Shown here in pieces: positions 50,846-59,143 of a DNA stretch of 64,000 nucleotides. The stretch's first letter is position 1. Every line of letters begins with the position of its first letter. A program made the translations under genes and the position numbers. The stretch is from a virus. The stretch covers positions 1-64,000 of the IMG/VR virus record IMGVR_UViG_3300021961_000070; one strand, 5' to 3'. Under the pieces are notes generated by a model. It worked only from the letters and a program-made list of their open reading frames with translations. It had not been told where the DNA came from and ran no database searches.

Positions 50846-51761
50846 AGGCAGATTTAATGATTGAATCGATTTTGTGTTGTGGTTCATAATTTAACAATTC
50901 TTTAGCAAGAGTTATATCAGCAACAAGACGACTTGGATCGCCTTCTCTCCTGGGAGCAATCTGATAATTTAATTTTAGTCCGATTTCCTTCTCGATAATA
51001 TCTATAATTTCTAAAACAGAGTAACCTTGTCCAGATCCTAAATTTACAATTACATTCTCTTTATTATCATCAAGATATTTTACTGCTTCAATATGAGCAT
51101 TCACTACATCTGAAACATGTACATAATCTCTTATGCACGTTCCATCGGGAGTATCATAATCATTACCATATATTTGAAAACTATTTAGATTTTGAAGAAT
51201 TCTAGGAATCAGGTGAGTTTCTGGCTCATGATTTTCACCTAAATTATCATCTGCTCCGGCCAAATTGAAGTATCTGAAGATCACAAAATCCAGACCAGAA
51301 TCTTCAATAGCATATTCGCAGGATAATTTTGTATTTGAATATACGGAATTGTTTGTGGTCGCTTCATCTTCAGGAATCATAATTCCGCTAGAAAAATAAA
51401 CACCGGCAGTAGAAGAAAAAATAATTTTGTTGACGCCATGCTTTTTCATGGCATTCAATACAATCAAAGTTCCACCGACGTTCACTTCCCAAAACTCAGT
51501 AGGATTCTTTTCAGATTCACCAACTTCAATTCTACCAGCTAGATGAAAAACGACATTGATATTTTCCTCAGAAAAAACGGTATTTACCATTTCTCGATTC
51601 AGTATATCATCTATAATAAGAGAATCGAAGTAAGTATGTGTTGGAGGTTTTTTGTCATATACGACGACCCTCCAGCCTTCTTTTTTAAGTTTTTTGCTTA
51701 GAAAAGAACCGAGATACCCGGCCCCACCCGTAACGAGTGCGGTTCTGATGTTTTCTTCCAT
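50817..51761 (-). CDS. galE: UDP-glucose 4-epimerase-like (extended SDR)
   Basis: 314 residues. NAD-binding TGGAGYLGS (11-19), SST (116-118) and catalytic Y141-x-x-x-K145 (VYSNTK). FRYFNLAGADDN, HLIPRIL, YGNDYDTPDGTCIRDYVHVSDV and RREGDPSRLVADITLAKELL are GalE-specific. Interconverts UDP-glucose and UDP-galactose, supplying sugars for glycan or DNA/virion glycosylation. Overlaps the glycosyltransferase gene by 64 bases at its start and the ClpP-like gene at its end; together they form a sugar pair. Confidence 0.88.
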   Translation of the reverse strand: MEENIRTALVTGGAGYLGSFLSKKLKKEGWRVVVYDKKPPTHTYFDSLIIDDILNREMVNTVFSEENINVVFHLAGRIEVGESEKNPTEFWEVNVGGTLIVLNAMKKHGVNKIIFSSTAGVYFSSGIMIPEDEATTNNSVYSNTKLSCEYAIEDSGLDFVIFRYFNLAGADDNLGENHEPETHLIPRILQNLNSFQIYGNDYDTPDGTCIRDYVHVSDVVNAHIEAVKYLDDNKENVIVNLGSGQGYSVLEIIDIIEKEIGLKLNYQIAPRREGDPSRLVADITLAKELLNYEPQHKIDSIIKSAYEWEKKRSR

Positions 51762-52456
51762 GGTAAAATTCCATTATAACGTTCTAGATTTGCTTCGTTG
51801 CCTTTTTCAAAAAACTCTTTACTGACTGAGTTAGGATTTCCATCAAGCCTATAACATAAAGAATGATTCATTGAACAATCATATTTCGGAAAATATTTGC
51901 TAAGATTGAAAAAGAATTTTCTATCTGCACCCCATTGTCCATACCAAGAATGACCAATTCGAGTAGCAACATTCTGCTTTACGGCGAAACTGGAAGTATC
52001 AATATGATATTGATCTTCAGAAAAATAAATGGGCCATTTTCCCAGAGATTCGCAATTATCTTCACACAGATAATTGCCTTCTTTATCATAAATTTTTCTA
52101 AAACTATAGGCCCAATCTAAATTTTCTTCAGTAATAATTTTGACAAGACTTTCTACATGATCTTTTTCGAACCAATTGTCTTCATCAAGATAAAAAATAA
52201 TATCAGCATTCACTAAAAAAGAACATGCAGCATAGACTCGGTGACCATACCATCCTTTTCCAATGTTCTCTTCGAGTCGGATGGTTTTAATCCTGGATGC
52301 TCCCTCTAACTGGCGCCAAATTTTATTTCCATATTGTTTCTCACCATCTAAGAAAATATAATGAGTAAGATTATCATATGTTTGTTCATCTATACTTTGG
52401 ACACAATCAGAAAGATATCGTGTGCCAATAGTGGGAGTTACAACTGCAACTTTCAT
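51698..52456 (-). CDS. Family 2 glycosyltransferase
   Basis: 252 residues. GT-A start MKVAVVTPTIGTRYLSDCVQSIDEQTYDNLTHYIFLDG; nucleotide-sugar/metal motif ADIIFYLDEDNWFEKDHVESLV (DED). The region EENIGKGWYGHRVYAACSFL follows the GT-2 fold. Acceptor unknown: could be virion protein, host surface glycan or DNA. Starts at ATGA overlap with the previous gene and runs into galE by 64 bases, so both are produced together. Confidence 0.82.
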   Translation of the reverse strand: MKVAVVTPTIGTRYLSDCVQSIDEQTYDNLTHYIFLDGEKQYGNKIWRQLEGASRIKTIRLEENIGKGWYGHRVYAACSFLVNADIIFYLDEDNWFEKDHVESLVKIITEENLDWAYSFRKIYDKEGNYLCEDNCESLGKWPIYFSEDQYHIDTSSFAVKQNVATRIGHSWYGQWGADRKFFFNLSKYFPKYDCSMNHSLCYRLDGNPNSVSKEFFEKGNEANLERYNGILPWKKTSEPHSLRVGPGISVLF

Positions 52457-52887
52457 ACACCCAGATCCAAATCAGGAAAAGCTTCTTTAATAAGTTTTGG
52501 AGTTAGAAAGGGAACTTTTAAATCTTTATTGATACAACGAATCATTAAATCCGCTTCATCTTTATGAAGAGATTCCAAAACGGAAATGAGCAAACTTTTC
52601 TGTTTTGCTGCGGTTAGTCCATGAGGTCTACGAGGATGATCTTTGATGAATCTATACATTCTCTGGATTTCACTATGAAGATACAAATCATTTAGACCGG
52701 CAGGAATAATTGATGGATTGTACGAAGGAATTTCAACATCAAAAACTATTCGTGGATCAAAAGCCATCTTCAGAAAATTAACGAAATTAACATCAGCATG
52801 TTTTCGTAATACTTCAATTTTTTCCGAACGTTTTTCCGTTTTTTGAAAAAGTTCAATTATTTCATGATACATCAGATTAGAACTCAT
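52453..52887 (-). CDS. Conserved T4-type protein of unknown function
   Basis: 144 residues from ATG 52887, which has GAGG 6 bases upstream and overlaps the RNase H stop. LMYHEIIELFQKTEKRSEKIEVLRKHADVNFVNFLKMAFDPRIVFDVEIPSYNPS, then LHSEIQRMYRFIKDHPRRPHGLTAAKQKSLLISVLESLHKDEADLMIRCINKDLKVPFLTPKLIKEAFPDL is a strongly conserved series in aquatic T4-like phages, always near rnh. All-helical. It resembles a helical adaptor of replication or ligation but no function is established. Confidence 0.6.
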   Translation of the reverse strand: MSSNLMYHEIIELFQKTEKRSEKIEVLRKHADVNFVNFLKMAFDPRIVFDVEIPSYNPSIIPAGLNDLYLHSEIQRMYRFIKDHPRRPHGLTAAKQKSLLISVLESLHKDEADLMIRCINKDLKVPFLTPKLIKEAFPDLDLGV

Positions 52888-53716
52888 CGATAACCTCAAG
52901 TAAATTTTTCAACCGATTTGCAATCATATAATTCATAAACTGTTGACGACTAGCCGGCTTCGTTTCGTTATATGTACTTATAATACTTTCTGAGATGGTT
53001 TCTGGAATCATAGACAAGTCAATCAATATCTCATTACGCGACCAATTACGATTAAGAGTGTCATTAAATTTGGATGTTCCATTTTCTGCGAACTCTGAAA
53101 GAAATTTTTTCGTAACTGGTTTTTGGCGAATGCCATCAATTATAGAATTGTCTGGAGAAAGAATATTTGGAATGCCATCACCTGTATCACCAGTGACAAT
53201 CAATTCTTTCAGTTGTTTAATCGGATCATCCGCTTTAATATATTTCTTTAAAGTTGGTGAATATTGTTTTACGTTTTTATAAGTTTGTAACTGTACAAAG
53301 TCTTTATCGGATGAAAGAATCATAATTGGTTCTTTATCTGCATACTTGTGTACCAGAGCACCAATTACATCATCAGCCTCGGCACCATCAACATCAATCA
53401 CTTTATACGGTGAATGATCTTTAAGTTCTTGGCGAATCTTGGACATACATTCGAAAATGGTTGTCCAATCATGACCAGAAGCCTCACGATTCTTTTTGCG
53501 ATGAGCTTTATAAGGAGGAAAAACTTCGCGGCGCCAGTAACGCTTATTATCGCAAGCAATAATTACTTCACCATACTCTCGAAATTTTCGGATATGCGCT
53601 CGAATGGTATTCAATACCATATGTCGAACAAGACCTTCATCTACAGGCTGTTTAGAATAGCCAATCTGTTCCATCAAATTGGCTAGAACTACCTGGTTGA
53701 AATCAAAAATTAACAT
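52877..53716 (-). CDS. rnh: RNase H / 5'-3' exonuclease (T4 Rnh type)
   Basis: 279 residues (T4 Rnh is 305). MLIFDFNQVVLANLM, VRHMVLNTIRAHIRKFREYGEVIIACDNKRYWRREVFPPYKAHRKKNREAS, VIDVDGAEADDVIGALV, MILSSDKDFVQLQTYKNVKQYSP and VTGDTGDGIPNI are the conserved acidic metal sites (D5, D in ACD, EADD, SSDKD, GDTGDG) of the FEN-like T4 Rnh. It removes RNA primers from lagging strands. The C-terminal region (TISESIISTYNETKPASRQQFMNYMI) aligns in style with T4. Confidence 0.92.
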   Translation of the reverse strand: MLIFDFNQVVLANLMEQIGYSKQPVDEGLVRHMVLNTIRAHIRKFREYGEVIIACDNKRYWRREVFPPYKAHRKKNREASGHDWTTIFECMSKIRQELKDHSPYKVIDVDGAEADDVIGALVHKYADKEPIMILSSDKDFVQLQTYKNVKQYSPTLKKYIKADDPIKQLKELIVTGDTGDGIPNILSPDNSIIDGIRQKPVTKKFLSEFAENGTSKFNDTLNRNWSRNEILIDLSMIPETISESIISTYNETKPASRQQFMNYMIANRLKNLLEVIDEF

Positions 53717-53726
53717 GTTATCTCTT

Positions 53727-54764
53727 TTAAATAATTCGAAGTAGTATTGTATCTTTATTTAAACGTCCTGTCAAGAAGCTTTCTTTAGTGGCAACTTTAC
53801 CCAAAATGTTTCGAAGAGTAACTTTACCTCCGTTCAATACCTCAGATAATACTTTCTCAGGTTTACGAAGGCGCTTAGTTACAGATTTCATTTCTGAAAA
53901 GTTTTGTAAGGTAGAACCTTTCACGGAAAATCCCGAGGCATCTTCGGCATGATAAACACCGAGAGCCTTGGTTTTAACATTAAAAACCCATAATTGAGTA
54001 GCACCAAGAATTTGCTTTGGCATCACCGATTTGAGTTTAAATTCTTTAGACTCTTCTAGATAATTCAATTTACCTAGCAACTGATCGGCAGTCTTGGCTT
54101 TACGCTTTCGAGGTTTACGAGTAGCCTTAGCTTCACCTGAAATTTTAAGTGCATCAGTGATGATCGAATCGCAATAAGCAATAATTTTCTTGATTTGAGG
54201 TTTAGTGAAATTAGAATAACCTTCTTTCACTTGGGTATCTTTCGAATTCAATACCTCATCAAACTCCGCTCGACGACGTTTAAAAATTTCGATCAAACGA
54301 GTAGCATGTAAACCTTTTGTTCGATCCTGCATCAAAGCAAAAGGAGATTTCGAATCTTTAAATCCGCTGAGAATATAATCATCGATTGCGCCTTCAAGAT
54401 CGCCGGCAATTTCTGAAACTTTTTCTTTCAATCGTTCTTGAATACTTACAACTGGTGTCGCATCTTGGACAACCGTCTTTTCGATACGAACCATACTCTT
54501 CAATTTATTGATGAGATATTTTTTTCCGTATGAGCCAAGATCATTACCATTCATCTCAGCCCGACATAACCATGCAATGGTCAGAAAACTTTCGGTACTC
54601 GATATGCGACCATCAATTCTATTCTTCTTACAATAATCTTGAATGTATTTTACGGCATCTTTATTTTCTTTATTTGAATGATACCAATTCAAACACTCAA
54701 TCAGTTGAATTTTGGAAAGAGTGCCTTGAAATTTAGGTTCTTCAATCTTTGGAATACGCACCAT
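53727..54764 (-). CDS. Conserved hypothetical protein
   Basis: 345 residues from ATG 54764 (GAGGA 8 bases upstream). LSKIQLIECLNWYHSNKENKDAVKYIQDYCKKN is helical; a middle acidic/helical domain (KEKVSEIAGDLEGAIDDYILSGFKDSKSPFALMQ) and a basic stretch (EAKATRKPRKRKAKTADQLL) follow. The end LRKPEKVLSEVLNGGKVTLRNILGKVATKESFLTGRLNKDTILLRII recurs in T4-like aquatic phages. The basic patch suggests nucleic-acid binding. It sits between rnh and small genes in the DNA metabolism region. Function unknown. Confidence 0.6.
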   Translation of the reverse strand: MVRIPKIEEPKFQGTLSKIQLIECLNWYHSNKENKDAVKYIQDYCKKNRIDGRISSTESFLTIAWLCRAEMNGNDLGSYGKKYLINKLKSMVRIEKTVVQDATPVVSIQERLKEKVSEIAGDLEGAIDDYILSGFKDSKSPFALMQDRTKGLHATRLIEIFKRRRAEFDEVLNSKDTQVKEGYSNFTKPQIKKIIAYCDSIITDALKISGEAKATRKPRKRKAKTADQLLGKLNYLEESKEFKLKSVMPKQILGATQLWVFNVKTKALGVYHAEDASGFSVKGSTLQNFSEMKSVTKRLRKPEKVLSEVLNGGKVTLRNILGKVATKESFLTGRLNKDTILLRII

Positions 54765-55032
54765 CACGGAGTTCCTCAAAGGAAAAATTACGATAATCAG
54801 TTAGTGTGCGAATGCCATCAGGCAATTCGCGGTAAGATTTTGCTATTACTCGGGCACATTCTCGGGCTTCAACTTCGGTCATTGGAACACAAAAGCCAAA
54901 AGCCTCAACAAATTTTTCTTTGTTGAGGTATCGAATCATACTGGGTGAGTAGCCTTCAAAAAGTTCTTCATAATCGCGGAGGGCAGCCACTCGGCAGCCA
55001 TCCCGCAATATTATAATATAAATTCCTTGCAT
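54742..55032 (-). CDS. Hypothetical protein
   Basis: 96 residues from ATG 55032 with GGAAG 6 bases upstream. MQGIYIIILRDGCRVAALRDYEELF, YLNKEKFVEAFGFCVPMTEVEARECARVIAKSYRELPDGIRTL. The middle is an amphipathic helix pair. It overlaps the start of the 345-residue gene by 23 bases, so the two are coupled. Function not recognised. Confidence 0.55.
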   Translation of the reverse strand: MQGIYIIILRDGCRVAALRDYEELFEGYSPSMIRYLNKEKFVEAFGFCVPMTEVEARECARVIAKSYRELPDGIRTLTDYRNFSFEELRDGAYSKD

Positions 55033-55034
55033 TG

Positions 55035-55160
55035 TCAACTTCCTACATCAGGTTCATCCTCTCCATACCATTTAGCCATTTCATCGATCTCGTTTTCAGT
55101 CGGAAAGGGCAATTCTGGAGAGTCAAACATAACAGAATCAAGGGTATCGTTCTCAAACAT
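55035..55160 (-). CDS. Small acidic protein
   Basis: 41 residues: MFENDTLDSVMFDSPELPFP, then TENEIDEMAKWYGEDEPDVGS. Its start overlaps the stop of the upstream gene (TGATG), and its stop precedes the next ATG by two bases. Strongly acidic with a short helix; could mimic DNA or bind a basic partner, but nothing shows this. Confidence 0.5.
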   Translation of the reverse strand: MFENDTLDSVMFDSPELPFPTENEIDEMAKWYGEDEPDVGS

Positions 55161-55588
55161 CACTTAACCTCATAAGGTTTGTTCCACTTACCGACATTAA
55201 CGTCGATATAGAACGCAGTATTAAAATAATCAGTCTGAATATCGGACTCATCATACCAGCTACCACCTTTTTTGATAGCCGCGAAAATCTCAGTTAGAGC
55301 CGCTTTTGCTTTGCCAGAAAAGTGCTCATGAAACCAGTAAGGATTAATATCCAGATGGCTCTGATTACGAATCGTTGAAACTTGATCCGAACTCAAATGA
55401 CGAGCGTAGGGTTTTTCCGCATCAACTTTTATATAATTCTCAATAAAATCGATTTTGCCAGATTTTAAGGTCAGAGAAATCGTAGAATGATTTCGAACCG
55501 CAAAAGTACCGCTCAAACCATATTTTTTCAGAACAGGCTTAACAGCAGCAACGATTTTTGCTTTGGTTTCTTGAGAGACATAAGCCAC
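55160..55588 (-). CDS. Conserved protein of phage and bacterial mobile DNA
   Basis: 142 residues from GTG 55588. TAAGGAG lies 6 bases before this GTG; there is no ATG nearby, and an upstream TTG has no site. AYVSQETKAKIVAAVKPVLKKYGLSGTFAVRNHSTISLTLKSGKIDF, then DINPYWFHEHFSGKAKAALTEIFAAIKKGGSWYDESDIQTDYFNTAFYIDVNVGKWNKPYEV. The NPYW-x-HEHFSGKA...DIQTDYF-x-x-x-(W/F)Y-x-DVN-x-G-x-W-(N/D)KPY pattern occurs in many phages and plasmid proteins as a small domain of unknown function. First gene of its leftward unit, with a strong promoter. Confidence 0.65.
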   Translation of the reverse strand: MAYVSQETKAKIVAAVKPVLKKYGLSGTFAVRNHSTISLTLKSGKIDFIENYIKVDAEKPYARHLSSDQVSTIRNQSHLDINPYWFHEHFSGKAKAALTEIFAAIKKGGSWYDESDIQTDYFNTAFYIDVNVGKWNKPYEVK

Positions 55589-55621
55589 AGAAAACTCCTT
55601 ATTAATCAATCAACAGAATCA

Positions 55622-55649
55622 ATTATACAGACATCCAGGAAAACGTCAA
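55622..55649 (-). promoter_or_regulatory. Strong sigma70-like early promoter
   Basis: -35 TTGACG (55644-55649), 16 bp, -10 TATAAT (55622-55627) on the minus strand. The bases after -10 (TGATTCTGTTGAT) are nearly the same as those after the tRNA promoter at 63775-63802 (AGATTCTGTTGAT). Confidence 0.88.
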
Positions 55650-55716
55650 GTTGTATTTTTGCAACACTTCCAAACTGTTGTTTTTATGAGACATTTTCAT
55701 TATGTGTAAATAATAA

Positions 55717-55724
55717 CATAAATA
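55717..55724 (+). promoter_or_regulatory. T4-type late promoter candidate (CATAAATA)
   Basis: Plus strand CATAAATA in an AT-rich stretch, 53 bases before the ATG at 55777. Back to back with the early promoter at 55622-55649, so this 167-base gap divides a leftward early and a rightward late unit. Confidence 0.6.
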
Positions 55725-55776
55725 GTTTCAGTTGTCAATCATGTTGTTCTAGGACAACATCTATAGGAAGTCAAAA

Positions 55777-56325
55777 ATGTACAAAAAGTTAACCTTTTTG
55801 GTGCTTTTTGTTATTTCTTCGTTAAGTTTTGCTCAATCTGATGTGATAGTAACAGATTCTAAAAGTTCGAGCACCGTTACCACAAATAGTAATAGCGTAA
55901 ACGAAACTACAGTAAGGTCTCCTCCAGCGACGGCAGTTTCTCCTTCTTTTAATGTACTGAACAACGACCTTTGTACTGTCGGCGTTGGTGGCGCTGTTCA
56001 GACTCAAATTCTCGGTATCTCTGGCGGAACAATGGTTAGAGATATGAACTGCGAAAGATTGAAACTAGCCAAAAATCTTTATGATATGGGTATGAAAGTT
56101 GCTGCCGTATCTACTCTCTGTCAAGATGATAGAGTTTTCCAAGCGATGATGAATGCAGGAACACCTTGTCCAATAGATGGTAAAATTGGTGAAGAGGCTA
56201 AGAAAGTTTGGGATGCAAATCCAGATCGTAAACCTCAACCTCTAAGCGAGAGTTCGAATGCAAGTTTCTGGCAAAAAATTTCTGCTGGGCTTGGCGTCTT
56301 GGCTGTTCTTCTCCTTCTACTCTAA
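55777..56325 (+). CDS. Secreted/anchored structural protein with signal peptide and C-terminal membrane segment
   Basis: 182 residues. Signal peptide MYKKLTFLVLFVISSLSFA (1-19). The body CTVGVGGAVQTQILGISGGTMVRDMNCERLKLAKNLYDMGMKVAAVSTLCQDDRVFQAMMNAGTPCPIDGKIGEEA has four Cys and is conserved in aquatic T4-like phages. C-terminal membrane segment KISAGLGVLAVLLLLL. TAGGAAG lies before ATG. Sec export and anchoring suggest a protein delivered to the host envelope, or mounted in the virion, late in infection. Function unknown. Overlaps the next gene by 68 bases. Confidence 0.65.
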   Translation: MYKKLTFLVLFVISSLSFAQSDVIVTDSKSSSTVTTNSNSVNETTVRSPPATAVSPSFNVLNNDLCTVGVGGAVQTQILGISGGTMVRDMNCERLKLAKNLYDMGMKVAAVSTLCQDDRVFQAMMNAGTPCPIDGKIGEEAKKVWDANPDRKPQPLSESSNASFWQKISAGLGVLAVLLLLL

Positions 56326-57937
56326 CGCCCAAGATATTCAAACATCCAGTAATATTGTCAATCAATCAGGTTGGCAGGGATGTTTGACTCAGCACAATGG
56401 AATGATATGGGGTGGAACGACAGGAGGACCATGTCCAGTCCAAAGATCGGCTGACGGAGCTATACTTTTTAGCTACGGCGGTTCAGTATTATATCAGAGC
56501 ATAGCAGTCAATCAGGCGTTGAATGGTACTGGCATTATCGTCAGAGGATATCAATACGGATGGACTATAAAAAACGCTAACGCAGGAGCTTATCAAACTC
56601 AATCTTTCGATCCATTAGGTATTCGCGTGTCTCTTTATGATTCCACAAATGCGAACATCATAGAAAGTAAAACTTATGATTACAGTAGACGAATAAACGA
56701 TTGGACTCGCTTTACTGGAACTGAAGACTTTGCTAACAAGTATAGTCTAGCATCTTTAGGTAATGTTTACATATCGATATCGAGCAGAGATGAGGGAAAT
56801 TGGAAAGGATATTACGGCCCTGAGATAAGAGATATAGATATTCGATTGAGATATTCACTGGATCCATGCGGTGCGAATCCTCTCGCTTCACCAACGTGCG
56901 AAGGTTATCAGCAAGCGTACTTGCAGCAACAATGTGCGATTAACCAACTATTCAGTCAGTCTTGTCCAGGTTGGCAACAAGCATGGTTTAATCAGCAATG
57001 CTCATCAAATCCTCTATTTGCAACCAATTGCCCAGGATACGCAGTTGCTTATCAAGCACAGCAATGTAGTTTAAACTCACTATTTTCTCCTACTTGTCCA
57101 GAGTATCAACAAGCATTTTTGCAACAACAATGTACAGCAAATCCGTTATACAATTCAACCTGTCCAGGATATGCTAAAGCATTATTCGATAAGAACTGTA
57201 ATGAGAACCCATTGTCCAATACATCGTGTCCACTGTATGAATCAGCTTACTTGAATCAACAGTGTACCGCTAATCCCCTTTTTTCAACATCGTGTCCTCT
57301 TTATCAACAAGCGTTTTTCAATCAGCAATGTATGGCAAACCCTCTATACAATTCTGGTTGCCCAGGATATGCAGACGCTTTTAGAAAGAAGCAGGTGATT
57401 GAGACAGTAACACAACCAATTACGACAGCAGTAACCTCTGTCGTTTCTTCTCCACTAAATGTGCCGTCTGTTGGGAACGAGGATGTAGCGAAGTTATTAA
57501 CTACGCCACAAGCTACGAGTGATCCAATTGTAAATCAGATTATCTCCAAACCTGAAGAAAAGATACAAACGCCTCAACCACTTGGACAAGGATTATCGGT
57601 ATCACCATCATCAACAGGTGGATCGCAATCACCGTCAAGAAACACAACACAGCAACAGCAATCAAGAAATAGTGCAAGGGAGACTGCGAGAGCAGCCGCT
57701 GTTGCCGCTCAAAGAAGCAGTCAGAGAGATCCACAAGACGTTGCTTTAGCTTCAATGGCGGAGGTTCCTGGATTTAGTCAATACTTAGAAGTAAAAATAC
57801 CTGATGTGCCGTTCTACAAATCTGAAGATATTTATAAACGTGTGACGATACAAGACAATGCTAGAGCATTAAGACAACTCAATCAACGTTCAGATAGAAT
57901 TCATAGGGAGATGGTAGATGAGCAGTACAGAAGATAA
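56258..57937 (+). CDS. Exported Cys-repeat protein (22-residue repeats)
   Basis: 559 residues. Signal peptide to ~24 (FLLGLASWLFFSFYSNA). Residues ~30-205 form a β-rich domain (GWQGCLTQHNGMIWGGTTGGPCP... VYISISSRDEGNWKGYYGPEIRDIDIRLRYS). Residues ~207-382 are eight repeats of about 22 residues: C-x-x-N-P-L-(Y/F)-x-x-x-C-P-x-Y-x-x-A-(Y/F)-x-x-Q-Q, each with two Cys. The C-terminal third is Pro/Gln/Ser-rich, ending in a charged helix. Repeats resemble a disulfide-stapled rod. Likely exported to the periplasm or outer surface. No enzyme motif; function unknown. Confidence 0.65.
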   Translation: MQVSGKKFLLGLASWLFFSFYSNAQDIQTSSNIVNQSGWQGCLTQHNGMIWGGTTGGPCPVQRSADGAILFSYGGSVLYQSIAVNQALNGTGIIVRGYQYGWTIKNANAGAYQTQSFDPLGIRVSLYDSTNANIIESKTYDYSRRINDWTRFTGTEDFANKYSLASLGNVYISISSRDEGNWKGYYGPEIRDIDIRLRYSLDPCGANPLASPTCEGYQQAYLQQQCAINQLFSQSCPGWQQAWFNQQCSSNPLFATNCPGYAVAYQAQQCSLNSLFSPTCPEYQQAFLQQQCTANPLYNSTCPGYAKALFDKNCNENPLSNTSCPLYESAYLNQQCTANPLFSTSCPLYQQAFFNQQCMANPLYNSGCPGYADAFRKKQVIETVTQPITTAVTSVVSSPLNVPSVGNEDVAKLLTTPQATSDPIVNQIISKPEEKIQTPQPLGQGLSVSPSSTGGSQSPSRNTTQQQQSRNSARETARAAAVAAQRSSQRDPQDVALASMAEVPGFSQYLEVKIPDVPFYKSEDIYKRVTIQDNARALRQLNQRSDRIHREMVDEQYRR

Positions 57938-58586
57938 AGTAGATTTAAACAAAAAGGTAGAAGCCGCAGAAGCGGCTATGAAAAAGTATGCGAGTAAAGA
58001 TACCGTTATCAGCATTGGTGGATATGAGTTTACACCTGCAAAACTCATGATTGCATTTGGTATTGTTTCATCAGTTATAGGTGGACTATATGGATGTTTT
58101 GAAGCATACAATGATTATATGGGAATGAAAAAGAAAATAGCGAATTATGTCGCACCAGATTTCAGCGAATATGAAGCAAGAATTATTAAACTAGAAGAAA
58201 ATAGCGAAAAGGTGGTTGGTTATACTCGTGATATCAATCAGAACCTTAAAGGTGATATTCGTAGAACAGAAGGTGTATTGGAAGGCGTAGAAAGAAGCAG
58301 TAAGGTCGCACAGAGAGAAGTTGAGAGAGCGGTTATTGAAGTTCGCAGACAAGTTGAAGTTGACTTCAAAGAAATTCGTAAGCAAGTTGATGGGGAAATA
58401 AAAGAAATTCGTAGATCAACAGATTCATCTGTGCGAGAAATGCAAAAGCAAGTAGATGCGACAGTTCAAGGAGTTAATGAAAGGGTAAATCGAATTGAAC
58501 GTGAAACGAATAATGAAATAAGAACAATTCGCCGTGAAGTTGATGATAAGATTAAAAAAGCATTAGATAATCCATTGGCGAACTAA
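57918..58586 (+). CDS. Membrane-anchored coiled-coil protein
   Basis: 222 residues. TM segment ~40-62 (LMIAFGIVSSVIGGLYGCF) after a cytoplasmic acidic start, then a long coiled coil (~75-220) with 11-residue-like repeats (VEVDFKEIRKQVDGEIKEIRRSTDSSVREMQKQVDA). It overlaps the repeat-protein gene by 20 bases and the next gene by one base (TAATG). Together they look like a membrane-spanning complex. Function unknown. Confidence 0.6.
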   Translation: MSSTEDKVDLNKKVEAAEAAMKKYASKDTVISIGGYEFTPAKLMIAFGIVSSVIGGLYGCFEAYNDYMGMKKKIANYVAPDFSEYEARIIKLEENSEKVVGYTRDINQNLKGDIRRTEGVLEGVERSSKVAQREVERAVIEVRRQVEVDFKEIRKQVDGEIKEIRRSTDSSVREMQKQVDATVQGVNERVNRIERETNNEIRTIRREVDDKIKKALDNPLAN

Positions 58587-59104
58587 TGGATCCCGTAACA
58601 CTTCTTGCAGCAACAACTGCCGCCTTCAATGGAATCAAGAAGGCGATTGCCGTTGGAAGAGAGGTACAAGATATTTTCGGACAACTAAACAAGTGGGCAG
58701 ACTCAGCAGGTCAACTACAAGACTTCATAAACAAGTCGAGAGATCCTAATCATCAGAAAAAACCTGGCATCTTTCAAAAAATTGGATTCGCTAAAAGTGA
58801 TACGGCTGAAGCGATGGACATTTATGCCGCTCAACAAAAACTTAGAGAGATGGAAGCGGAAATTCAACACATGTTTTATTATGGTGCTTTACAGCATCTA
58901 AGTCAAGAAGGATATCGAGAATTCATAGCTATCCGAAAAAAAGTTAGAGAAGAAAGAGAGAAAGCAATTAGAGATCAAGCCCAAAGAAGAAAGAAATTTA
59001 TAGAAAATGCCTTTTGGGGAACTTTACTTATCATAAGCATTACTGTTGCAATTAAATTTTTCGTTTGGTTTTATGAGTATGGAAGAAGTGCTGGAAAATG
59101 GTAA
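58586..59104 (+). CDS. Small helical protein with C-terminal membrane anchor
   Basis: 172 residues. Glycine/alanine-rich N-terminus (MDPVTLLAATTAAFNGIKKAIAVG), helical middle (EAMDIYAAQQKLREMEAEIQHMFYYGAL ... IAIRKKVREEREKAIRDQAQRRKKF) and one TM helix ~141-165 (AFWGTLLIISITVAIKFFVWFY). Translationally coupled to the coiled-coil gene (TAATG). Could be part of a lysis or envelope complex; no match to a known holin is claimed. Confidence 0.6.
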   Translation: MDPVTLLAATTAAFNGIKKAIAVGREVQDIFGQLNKWADSAGQLQDFINKSRDPNHQKKPGIFQKIGFAKSDTAEAMDIYAAQQKLREMEAEIQHMFYYGALQHLSQEGYREFIAIRKKVREEREKAIRDQAQRRKKFIENAFWGTLLIISITVAIKFFVWFYEYGRSAGKW

Positions 59105-59143
59105 CTACATAACTAATCAAATACTTTTCATAAGGGCTTGATC

